Assembly (NCBI GenBank): GCA_947174975.1
Contig: CAMWLA010000080.1
Location: 1-5,794 of the forward strand
Length of the DNA: 5,794 bases
From: an uncultured Clostridia bacterium
GTDB lineage: Bacteria; Bacillota; Clostridia; Christensenellales; Borkfalkiaceae
Direction: 5' to 3'
Shown here: in pieces, positions 1 to 5,121 of the stretch
Layout of the letters: each line of letters opens with the position of its first letter
Position numbering within the stretch: the stretch's first letter is position 1
Made by a program: the position numbers and the translations under genes
The notes under the pieces: model-generated
What the model was told of the DNA's origin: nothing
Seen by the model: the letters and a program-made list of their open reading frames with translations, nothing else
Databases searched by the model: none

Positions 1-384
1 AAGCTCTAACGCTTTGATTCCGGCGTCCGACGCATAGGGCGGGTCGATAAAAATCAAGTCATACTTTGCGCCTGCTTTCAAACATAGAAAAAAGTCGCAA
101 CAAGTAATATTGTAATTGCCCTCGATTTTGTTTAAGTTCTTTTTTAAAAGCGCTATGCTGTCCTTGGAAACGTCGTTGAAATGAACGAACTCCGCGCCGC
201 GCGAAATACATTCTATCCCTAAATTTCCGCTTCCGCAAAACATATCGAGAACGCGCGCACCCGAAACGCGAGACGAAATTATATTGAAAAGACTTTCCTT
301 AACTCTGTCTGCGGTAGGACGGATATCTTCGCCTTTAAACTCGCATAGCACTCTGCCCCTATACTTACCGCTTATTATTCTCAT
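1..384 (-). CDS. rsmD: 16S rRNA (guanine(966)-N2)-methyltransferase RsmD, C-terminus cut off by window edge
   Basis: I translated the reverse strand from the ATG at 384 and obtained 128 codons open to the window edge; the family is usually about 180-190 residues, so roughly the last third is missing. Family signatures seen: N-terminal MRIISGKYRGR, then RPT.DRVKESLFNII at 22-36, the SAM-binding motif I VLDMFCGSGNLGIE at 45-58, SRGA at 61-64 and the amino-methyltransferase catalytic motif DPPY at 114-117. By family knowledge the enzyme uses SAM to methylate N2 of G966 of 16S rRNA in the assembling 30S subunit, in the cytoplasm. The start overlaps the stop of the upstream membrane-protein gene as ATGA, which suggests translational coupling. 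A weak AAGGA (397-401) lies 12 nt upstream, inside that gene. In many Firmicutes coaD follows rsmD, but that cannot be seen here. Confidence 0.95.
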   Translation of the reverse strand, partial: MRIISGKYRGRVLCEFKGEDIRPTADRVKESLFNIISSRVSGARVLDMFCGSGNLGIECISRGAEFVHFNDVSKDSIALLKKNLNKIEGNYNITCCDFFLCLKAGAKYDLIFIDPPYASDAGIKALEL

Positions 385-986
385 TTTTTCTTTTTATCCT
401 TTATTTCCTGCGCTTGCGCAACTAACTCTTGGCGCTTTTTCTCTTTAAGTCCGCCCCAGTAGTACGCCGCGGTATGCACGCCTACGGGAATTATTATCCA
501 TATAAAGTTGAGCCACTGTGTTTTTACGCCGAATACCATAAACGGATAAGCCGCCCAGCCGAAAGCGTATTTTAAGACGAATTCGCAGACCGTATTGGGC
601 GCAACGCACTGAATAAACTGAAAGATAATAAACGGTATCACCGAAATTGCCGCGATAACCGCGCCCTTCCATAAAGCGTATTCGCCCGTCTTATAATATA
701 CCTTAATATCGGTTGACTTCAATTCACGCTTCTTGCCTGCGACAACGGCTTTTCTGTATGCCGAAACGCCGTTCTGTCTGCCGAATATTACGTATGCGGC
801 TATGAGCATAATTTCACCTACGGCAAGCGTAAGCCACTGAACTGCCGGATCGTCGTTATAGTCCGCGTAAAGTATTACCGTCGCGCTCAAAATAAGTTGC
901 AGCATAAGCGGAAACGCAGTGCCCATCAATAAGTCCTTTATCTCTAAAAGTATGCGCTGCCGCTTCTGCTTTGAGTTGAGTTCCAT
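381..986 (-). CDS. small multi-pass membrane protein of unknown function
   Basis: I do not recognise this 201-residue protein. It has a basic, probably cytoplasmic N-terminus (SKQKRQR, 5-11) and about four or five hydrophobic segments: about 22-41, 51-68, 105-128, a weaker one at 140-154, and 158-178. Between the second and third is a Lys/Arg-rich loop (70-100), which by the positive-inside rule should be cytoplasmic. The tail from 181 is highly charged, mostly Lys, and ends in four lysines. No catalytic or transporter motif is visible. The ATG at 986 is preceded by AAGGA (997-1001) with 10-nt spacing, which supports this start. The stop overlaps the rsmD start by 4 nt, so the two are probably co-translated; whether this reflects a ribosome-linked role or only operon packing is unknown. 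The proximal neighbour upstream is an inverted repeat. Confidence 0.85.
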   Translation of the reverse strand: MELNSKQKRQRILLEIKDLLMGTAFPLMLQLILSATVILYADYNDDPAVQWLTLAVGEIMLIAAYVIFGRQNGVSAYRKAVVAGKKRELKSTDIKVYYKTGEYALWKGAVIAAISVIPFIIFQFIQCVAPNTVCEFVLKYAFGWAAYPFMVFGVKTQWLNFIWIIIPVGVHTAAYYWGGLKEKKRQELVAQAQEIKDKKKK

Positions 987-996
987 AAATATTATT

Positions 997-1001
997 TCCT
1001 T
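997..1001 (-). promoter_or_regulatory. Shine-Dalgarno of the membrane-protein gene
   Basis: The reverse strand reads AAGGA here, 10 nt before the ATG at 986. It fixes the start of the membrane-protein gene. It contrasts with alr, the TPR-like gene and the alkyltransferase gene in the same window, which lack a recognisable Shine-Dalgarno. Confidence 0.6.
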
Positions 1002-1039
1002 ATTTTTAAAAAGCTTGTCCTAACTTAATACGAGGATTG

Positions 1040-1152
1040 GAGAAGCAAGCAAGACAAGGCGTCCGCGGATTTTGCGAGGGCGCATACAAGGAAGTATGTA
1101 ACCGGGCAAAAACGCAAGGACAACGCCGTATTGCGTAGCTTATACAATTCTC
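1040..1152. repeat. imperfect inverted repeat, possible dispersed intergenic (MITE/REP-like) element
   Basis: The stretch is a long imperfect palindrome. Outer ends are GAGAA (1040-1044) and TTCTC (1148-1152). Inner pairing blocks are GGCG (1058-1061) with CGCC (1124-1127), TCC (1062-1064) with GGA (1118-1120), TTTTGC (1070-1075) with GCAAAA (1106-1111), and CATAC (1083-1087) with GTATG (1094-1098) around an AAGGAA loop. No ORF belonging to it is convincing. Its right end reaches into the TGA stop of alr (1151-1153), so the element supplies part of that stop codon. In RNA it could form a long irregular hairpin between alr and the membrane-protein gene, acting as an attenuator, processing site or 3' end stabiliser. 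Calling it a dispersed repeat is inference from its shape; only one copy lies in this window. Confidence 0.6.
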
Positions 1153-2131
1153 AGCGTATATATATTTTTTCGCTGCGCTGCGTAACGCGGGTTAACACCT
1201 CGTACGAAATAGTTTTGCACTTTTTCGCGTATTCGTCGGCGTTATCCATAACGCATTTATATTCTTCCCCGCTTTGCGAAATAAAGCTGTCCATACACAG
1301 CGTTTTTTCGCCGAGGGGTACTGTTCTTAAAAAGCCGTCCGCGTATCCGCACCTGTAAACGCTTAAATTTTTATATCTTTTATCGGCGCGGTTGTAGCCT
1401 ATGCCCCCGCCGACGAATTCGGTAACTTGCGCACGCCTTGCATAAACCTTTAACGCGGGATTGAAATCGCCGTTGAAGCCGTAGGGCAAATATCCGTATA
1501 GAAGTATTCCCGAGCGTACGCCGTCAAAGAGGTATCTGCCTCCCCTTAAAATTCCGCCGCTTGCGGACAAGTGCGCCGTAGCGGTAGGTTTGTAGGTTTT
1601 GACGAAGCGCGCGGCGCGTTCGAACAAGGCGAGCTGTGAAGCGCACGCGACCGTATCGTGCGCGGCGTACAGATGTGAATACACGCCCTCAACGTTTTCG
1701 GTATCGAGCGCCTTTAAAATTTCGGGCAGTTCCGAGATACCGCAGCCCATTCTGTTCATTCCCGTATTGACCTTAATATGGCACGGAAGCGACTTGCAAA
1801 GGCGGGCGGTTTCAACCGAGTTTACCGTTACGGTTAAATTATACGCCTTGGCGCGTTCAACGTCGTAGCTGTCCAGCGGCGGCGTGAACACGAGAACGGG
1901 CTTTGAAATGCCCGCAACGCGGAGGGCAATTCCCTCCTCGATAATAGCGACGCAGAAGCCGTCGACAATATCTTCAATAAAGCGCGAAACCTCTTCCGCG
2001 CCGTGACCGTAAGCGTCCGCTTTAACTACGGCGTAAAATTTGCATTTTCCGGCAAGGCTTTTAATTTTGTCTGCATTCGCCCTTATGGCGCGTAAATCGA
2101 TTACGGATACCGTTTTTTGCATACGGTACAT
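1151..2131 (-). CDS. alr: alanine racemase (short form), PLP-dependent
   Basis: The 326-residue product converts L-alanine to D-alanine for peptidoglycan precursors in the cytoplasm. Family landmarks seen: AVVKADAYGHG (34-44) with the PLP lysine K37, NTGMNRMG (122-129) with R127, SHLY (152-155), VRSGILLYG (205-213) with phosphate/PLP-contact R206, GIGYNRA (243-249) with Y246 at the place of the second catalytic base (Tyr265 of the Geobacillus enzyme), GYADG (262-266) and CMD (279-281). The C-terminus ISYEVLTRVTQRSEKIYI matches the usual family ending, so the gene is not truncated. It is nevertheless shorter than the usual 360-390 residues; much of the loss falls in the C-terminal beta domain, with only about 17 residues from GYADG to CMD. 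The start is uncertain: the ATG at 2131 or M4 (ATG at 2122) both fit, and neither has a clear Shine-Dalgarno. Its own promoter lies just upstream. Confidence 0.93.
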   Translation of the reverse strand: MYRMQKTVSVIDLRAIRANADKIKSLAGKCKFYAVVKADAYGHGAEEVSRFIEDIVDGFCVAIIEEGIALRVAGISKPVLVFTPPLDSYDVERAKAYNLTVTVNSVETARLCKSLPCHIKVNTGMNRMGCGISELPEILKALDTENVEGVYSHLYAAHDTVACASQLALFERAARFVKTYKPTATAHLSASGGILRGGRYLFDGVRSGILLYGYLPYGFNGDFNPALKVYARRAQVTEFVGGGIGYNRADKRYKNLSVYRCGYADGFLRTVPLGEKTLCMDSFISQSGEEYKCVMDNADEYAKKCKTISYEVLTRVTQRSEKIYIR

Positions 2132-2164
2132 TAATATGCCGCGCGGAAAAAATTTGACTACACT

Positions 2165-2193
2165 ATTATATTATATCGTAAGATACAAGTCAA
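2165..2193 (-). promoter_or_regulatory. sigma-A type promoter of alr
   Basis: On the minus strand the -35 box TTGACT (2188-2193, 5/6 consensus) is followed by a 17-bp spacer and a perfect -10 box TATAAT (2165-2170). The predicted start is near 2158, giving a leader of about 27 nt before the ATG at 2131. It sits just downstream of the terminator of the preceding gene, so it probably drives alr and possibly the two genes after it. Confidence 0.85.
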
Positions 2194-2210
2194 ACTCTTA
2201 AATGAGAATT

Positions 2211-2238
2211 AAGCGCGGGGCGATAACGCCGCGCGCTT
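2211..2238 (-). terminator. GC-rich hairpin terminator after the TPR-like protein gene
   Basis: A 12-bp stem with one mismatch (arms 2211-2222 and 2227-2238) closes a 4-nt loop. It begins directly after the TAA stop at 2239-2241. On the minus strand the following bases are AATTCTCATTT, a poor U-tract; on the plus strand the tail TTTTACTTTT is better, so it may also block antisense transcription. The position between a stop codon and the alr promoter supports a terminator role. Confidence 0.7.
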
Positions 2239-2844
2239 TTACTTTTGATTTGTTGACAGCTCTATAATTCCCTTTACGTATTCCCTTGCAAAGTAGGGTG
2301 AATCGGTTTGCAGCTTTTCGATATCTTTTTCCGATCTGCTTTCGACTACCGCGATAACAAGCTTCGCAAAGCAATCTACCTTTCCGCCGAGCTCCGCAGT
2401 CTTTATAGCCTTATCCAAATCGCCCGCGCGGTACTGCGCAACGGCGAGATTACCTCTTATATAAGTGCTGTAATCGGTAGCGTAAATCCCGTATTTGGTA
2501 CGTGAAAACTCTTCGTTTTTGCGCCTACATACTTCGTCGAAGTCGCGCTTTTCAATAAGCGGCTCGCAATACTTTATTATAAGCTTGTCCGCGCCAGTTT
2601 TGTCCTTGCTGTTTGCACTGTAATTTATGCTGTCCTCGGCACAGCGCGCAAGGTCGTAACTGTCGTCGGAGTATTTATATTTCAAATCCGCGCAAGTGAC
2701 GGCAAAGCTGTAATTACCCAGTTTTTCGCTGACCGTAGCCATAGACTGCGGAGATATCAATATCCACAGTGAGAAAACGAGTATTCCCGCGGCGGCGAGC
2801 ACGCCGACCGTTATTAATGCAGCTTTTACAACGATATTTTTCAT
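2239..2844 (-). CDS. single-TM, membrane-anchored helical (TPR-like) protein of unknown function
   Basis: I do not recognise this 201-residue protein. Residues 8-30 form one strong hydrophobic helix preceded by Lys at 2 and 7, suggesting an N-in signal anchor (no lipobox, no obvious cleavage site) with the remaining 170 residues outside the cell. The soluble part looks all-helical. The piece IRGNLAVAQYRAGDLDKAI (about 129-147) has the spacing of a TPR motif (small residues, then GD.DKAI), with less clear helical pairs before and after, so a short TPR-like array is a reasonable guess. It contains several cysteines (for example within VTCADL, ARCAED, KYCEP, EVCRR), unusual for an exported domain unless they pair. 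The gene appears monocistronic: own promoter at 2860-2888, hairpin terminator right after the stop. Function cannot be assigned. Confidence 0.82.
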   Translation of the reverse strand: MKNIVVKAALITVGVLAAAGILVFSLWILISPQSMATVSEKLGNYSFAVTCADLKYKYSDDSYDLARCAEDSINYSANSKDKTGADKLIIKYCEPLIEKRDFDEVCRRKNEEFSRTKYGIYATDYSTYIRGNLAVAQYRAGDLDKAIKTAELGGKVDCFAKLVIAVVESRSEKDIEKLQTDSPYFAREYVKGIIELSTNQK

Positions 2845-2859
2845 ATAGTATCAAAAATA

Positions 2860-2888
2860 ATTCTATCACAACGCGATATAAAATGCAA
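2860..2888 (-). promoter_or_regulatory. candidate promoter of the TPR-like protein gene
   Basis: The minus strand shows TTGCAT (2883-2888), a 17-bp spacer and TAGAAT (2860-2865, 5/6 of TATAAT). The predicted start is about 2853, only about 9 nt before the ATG at 2844. The -35 box is weak (3/6), but the spacing matches the two better promoters in this window. Confidence 0.55.
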
Positions 2889-2938
2889 CTGTTTAAAAAA
2901 TATATTCTTATTATTAACTTTACGAAATATATTTAAGT

Positions 2939-3586
2939 ATGAAGAAATTTTTATGCCTTTTTCTAACAGTCTTTGCTACTGTTTGCTTTTTATGCGGTTG
3001 CAAAAAGCAAGTAAACTATCTTGACTTCGTTTCGGAAAAGCGGAGCAATATTTATCTATATTCCAACGACGGATTTGAAATTAAGATTCACATATCCGAA
3101 AGAGAAACCCCCTATTCAACCGACGGAATTAAAGGCGATATGTCCGGTTTTACGGAAATTTTCGTAACCCTACCCAAAAATTACGACGAGGTGGAAATAT
3201 CGGTTGCCGATATCAACGGTGAAATGAATTACAAGGCGGTTGAAAACTGCTACTATTTAAGTCTGTCGGGCGGGAATATTTCGGGCGACAGTGTAAAGGT
3301 CACCCTATCCTACAACGGCGAGAGTACGGAATACACCGCGGTTTCCGTGCTGTACGACGGAGTTATAAGCTGTGACGACGCAGTAAAGTGCGTTATCGAC
3401 CACAACGAAGACCTATTTAAATCGCTTACGCAAAGGGACATTTTCCTCGGCGAAATCTTCGTGCGCCTGTTGTACGACGAGGGGTGTTATTACTACGTCG
3501 GAGTGTGCGACAGAGACAAAAAAATCACCGCTTGCCTTGTGGACGGCGAGCGCGGCAATATAATTGCAACCAAAGAGTTGGGTTAA
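2939..3586 (+). CDS. predicted lipoprotein of unknown function
   Basis: The 215-residue product starts with a lipoprotein signal: Lys2-Lys3, a hydrophobic core at 4-17 and the lipobox LCGC with the lipidated cysteine at C21. By family knowledge it would be processed by Lgt and signal peptidase II and held on the outer face of the membrane. The mature part is rich in predicted beta strands with alternating aromatic and polar residues (for example SNIYLYSNDGFEIKIHI, then TEIFVTLPKNYDEVEISV), followed by a helix near 145-165 and a final strand pair (YYYVGVCDRDKKITACLVD). No family is recognised; the C-terminal DGERGNIIATKEL resembles the endings of small PepSY- or NTF2-like extracytoplasmic domains, but this is only an impression. 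It is the only plus-strand gene here, divergent from the TPR-like gene and convergent with hemW. No good Shine-Dalgarno precedes the ATG. Confidence 0.85.
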   Translation: MKKFLCLFLTVFATVCFLCGCKKQVNYLDFVSEKRSNIYLYSNDGFEIKIHISERETPYSTDGIKGDMSGFTEIFVTLPKNYDEVEISVADINGEMNYKAVENCYYLSLSGGNISGDSVKVTLSYNGESTEYTAVSVLYDGVISCDDAVKCVIDHNEDLFKSLTQRDIFLGEIFVRLLYDEGCYYYVGVCDRDKKITACLVDGERGNIIATKELG

Positions 3587-3601
3587 CAAGCCTAAGGCTT
3601 G
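3587..3601 (+). other. small hairpin directly after the lipoprotein stop codon
   Basis: CAAGCC (3587-3592) and GGCTTG (3596-3601) pair perfectly around TAA, immediately after the stop at 3584-3586. No U-tract follows, so it is not a terminator by itself; with the larger hairpin at 3617 it may shape the 3' end of the transcript. Confidence 0.4.
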
Positions 3602-3616
3602 GTACTGTATAAATAG

Positions 3617-3636
3617 GGCTTCCCGTTCGGGAAGCC
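3617..3636. terminator. bidirectional terminator between the lipoprotein gene and hemW
   Basis: GGCTTCCC (3617-3624) and GGGAAGCC (3629-3636) form a perfect 8-bp stem over GTTC. The plus-strand tail is ATTTATTATTT. On the minus strand the hairpin begins 5 nt after the hemW TAA (3642-3644) and is followed by CTATTTAT. It thus serves two convergent genes. Confidence 0.85.
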
Positions 3637-3641
3637 ATTTA

Positions 3642-4751
3642 TTATTTAAAGAAATTAATTATAAGACTGTTTTGAATATACAAGTGTTCGGGCTTTATGT
3701 AAATGAAGCCGTTTTTGCTTTCGAAAAAGGAAGAAAGCTTTTTAAGCGTTTCTGAGTACTCTTCTTCAAAGTTACTTTTAAACAGTTCAGCGTATTCTTT
3801 TAAGTCAATGCCGCGCGCCGTACGCAAAGCAAGCATAATATATTCTTCCTTGCGCCCCTCTTCGTCGATTTGCTCGCTGTTAATAACTGCGAAATTGTCC
3901 GACAAAATGCACTTGAAATATTCGTCCAAATCAAAGGTATTGGTAAAGCGCACGTTGTTTATGCAAGACGAAGCCGAAACGCCGAAGCCGATATATTCGC
4001 CTCTACGCCAGTAATTTAAGTTATGTTTGCTTTCCTTGCCCTTTTTGCAGAAGTTGGAAACTTCGTATCTTTCAAAACCGAATTCGGCAAGCTTTTTTGC
4101 GCCCGCTTCGTACATTTCGGCAACCGTATCGCCGTCCGGAAGTTCACCGTTTAAATAGTCGGTGTAAATCGGCGTGCCGTCCTCGGGAGTAAGCGCGTAC
4201 ATGGAAATATGACTTGCGCCCGATTCCGCGGCAACCGTAATCGTCTTTCCGATATCGGCTACCGTCTGATTTTTGAGCCCTATCATCACGTCTACGCTGA
4301 AATTTTCACCCTTTAAAAGCTTAACGCAATTTTCAAAATCTTTTAAGTTGTGTATTCTGCCCAAGTCTTCAAGCTGACTGTCAACCGCGGTTTGAAGCCC
4401 GACGGAAAAGCGGTTTATCCCGCACTTTTTGTACGTTGCTATCTTACCCGCACTTACCGTTCCGGGGTTCATTTCGATAGTGATTTCGGCGTTGTCCGAT
4501 AAAAAGAAATTCTTCTTCGCGGAAGCCAAAAGCATTGCGATATACTTTTCGTCGATAACCGACGGCGTGCCTCCGCCTATGTACAGCGTATCGAATTTGT
4601 AGTTTTTAAGCTGATCCTTTCGCTTTGCCATTTCGCGGTATACGCAAGCCATATAGCTTTCGGCATAACACAGCTTATCGGGAAATGAAGCAAAATCACA
4701 GTACGAACACTTTGATTTGCAAAAAGGAATATGTACGTAAATTCCCGCCAT
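3642..4751 (-). CDS. hemW: HemW-type radical SAM heme chaperone (oxygen-independent coproporphyrinogen oxidase-like)
   Basis: The 369-residue product has the radical SAM cluster motif CKSKCSYC with C11, C15 and C18 binding the 4Fe-4S cluster. The next position pattern is CDF rather than CxC, which is typical of HemW and not of true HemN. Further family marks: YIGGGTPS (57-64), EMNPG (93-97), GINRFSVGLQT (111-121), GRIHN (131-135), YEVSNF (229-234) and HNLNYWRRGEYIGFG (243-257), then a C-terminal HemW domain with YIMLALRTARGID. By family knowledge HemW binds heme and delivers it to target haemoproteins; it lacks coproporphyrinogen oxidase activity. Length is normal (about 370-380). It follows the alkyltransferase gene with a single base between, and has an AGGTGG Shine-Dalgarno inside that gene. 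The usual GLPxQT motif reads GLKNQT (158-163). Confidence 0.93.
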   Translation of the reverse strand: MAGIYVHIPFCKSKCSYCDFASFPDKLCYAESYMACVYREMAKRKDQLKNYKFDTLYIGGGTPSVIDEKYIAMLLASAKKNFFLSDNAEITIEMNPGTVSAGKIATYKKCGINRFSVGLQTAVDSQLEDLGRIHNLKDFENCVKLLKGENFSVDVMIGLKNQTVADIGKTITVAAESGASHISMYALTPEDGTPIYTDYLNGELPDGDTVAEMYEAGAKKLAEFGFERYEVSNFCKKGKESKHNLNYWRRGEYIGFGVSASSCINNVRFTNTFDLDEYFKCILSDNFAVINSEQIDEEGRKEEYIMLALRTARGIDLKEYAELFKSNFEEEYSETLKKLSSFFESKNGFIYIKPEHLYIQNSLIINFFK

Positions 4752-4752
4752 T

Positions 4753-5052
4753 TTACCACCTATAATTTTTAATATCCACTTTATCGTCTATAAAGCCCAC
4801 GCCCTCGGAAAGGAGCATATTTTTCTGAACGTCGCTTCCACCGAACGCAAAGCCCTTGCTTAGTGAGCCGTCCTTGAACACAACCCTATGGCAAGGAACT
4901 ATTCCGAAATACGGATTACAGTGAAGCGCCCAACCGACTTGTCGGCTTGCACGCGGTTTGCCTATTGCGCGCGCCACGTCGCCGTATGTTGTCACCTTGC
5001 CCTTAGGCACTTGTTTTACAACTTCGTAAACCTTTTCAAAAAAGTTATCCAT
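4753..5052 (-). CDS. MGMT-family DNA O6-alkylguanine alkyltransferase, single C-terminal domain
   Basis: The 99-residue product consists only of the DNA-binding/active-site domain of O6-methylguanine-DNA methyltransferases; the RNase H-like N-terminal domain of full-length Ogt/MGMT (about 160 residues or more) is absent. Seen: VPKGKVTTYGDVA (15-27) with the helix-turn-helix Tyr23, ASRQVGWAL (35-43) with the arginine-finger position R37, NP (46-47), the active-site motif PCHRVV (53-58) with C54 and H55, and LLSEG (80-84) with E83. The Asn-Cys-His-Glu catalytic set is therefore kept, unlike the alkyltransferase-like (ATL) proteins that carry Trp or Ala in place of Cys. It may transfer alkyl groups to itself or act as an ATL-like damage sensor; sequence alone does not decide. 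First gene of a two-gene operon with hemW. The ATG at 5052 is required by the domain's N-terminal helix, yet no Shine-Dalgarno precedes it. Confidence 0.92.
   Translation of the reverse strand: MDNFFEKVYEVVKQVPKGKVTTYGDVARAIGKPRASRQVGWALHCNPYFGIVPCHRVVFKDGSLSKGFAFGGSDVQKNMLLSEGVGFIDDKVDIKNYRW
4756..4761 (-). promoter_or_regulatory. Shine-Dalgarno of hemW
   Basis: The reverse strand reads AGGTGG, 4 nt before the hemW ATG at 4751 and inside the last codons of the alkyltransferase gene. This fixes the hemW start and, with the 1-nt intergenic gap, supports translational coupling of the pair. Confidence 0.65.
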
Positions 5053-5059
5053 TTATTTA

Positions 5060-5088
5060 ATTATAAAATGAAACCTCGCATTTTGCAA
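5060..5088 (-). promoter_or_regulatory. sigma-A type promoter of the alkyltransferase-hemW operon
   Basis: The minus strand shows TTGCAA (5083-5088, 4/6 consensus), a 17-bp spacer and a perfect TATAAT (5060-5065). Only 7 bases separate the -10 box from the ATG at 5052, so the transcript is predicted to start at about 5053, at or one base before the start codon. The -35 box directly follows the U-tract of the upstream terminator. Confidence 0.75.
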
Positions 5089-5092
5089 GAAA

Positions 5093-5116
5093 AACAACCG
5101 TATTTCTACCGCCGTT
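5093..5116 (-). terminator. Rho-independent terminator of the right-edge gene
   Basis: On the minus strand arms 5107-5116 and 5093-5102 pair over a GAAA tetraloop: ten positions with one G-G mismatch and two G-U pairs. The run GTTTTTCTT follows. It starts 5 nt after the TAA stop at 5122-5124 and ends just before the promoter of the next operon. Confidence 0.7.
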
Positions 5117-5121
5117 TTGCA

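Noticed and set aside
987..1039. Separate promoter for the membrane-protein and rsmD pair
   Set aside because: I found no -35/-10 pair with suitable spacing between the inverted repeat and the ATG at 986; read-through from alr or a promoter inside the repeat cannot be excluded.
1131..1868. Plus-strand open frames of 75 and 89 codons opposite alr
   Set aside because: They lie fully or mostly antisense to a well-supported alr gene, have no family-like sequence, and no ribosome binding site; they are shadows of the alr codons.
1011..2590. Identical AAGCTTGTCC at 1011-1020 and 2581-2590
   Set aside because: A ten-base match, one copy inside a coding region, with no flanking similarity; chance is sufficient.
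2905..2933. Possible promoter TTCTTA-17-TATATT for the lipoprotein gene
   Set aside because: The -35 box matches only 3/6 in AT-rich DNA, too weak to annotate as a feature; it is mentioned only in support of the short-leader pattern.
3564..3755. Plus-strand open frame of 63 codons over the lipoprotein end and hemW end
   Set aside because: It reads through the bidirectional terminator hairpin and into antisense hemW, so it is not a plausible gene.
3703..4014. Plus-strand open frame of 103 codons opposite hemW
   Set aside because: It is antisense to conserved HemW C-terminal coding sequence and its Ser/Lys-rich composition reflects the reverse complement of hemW codons.
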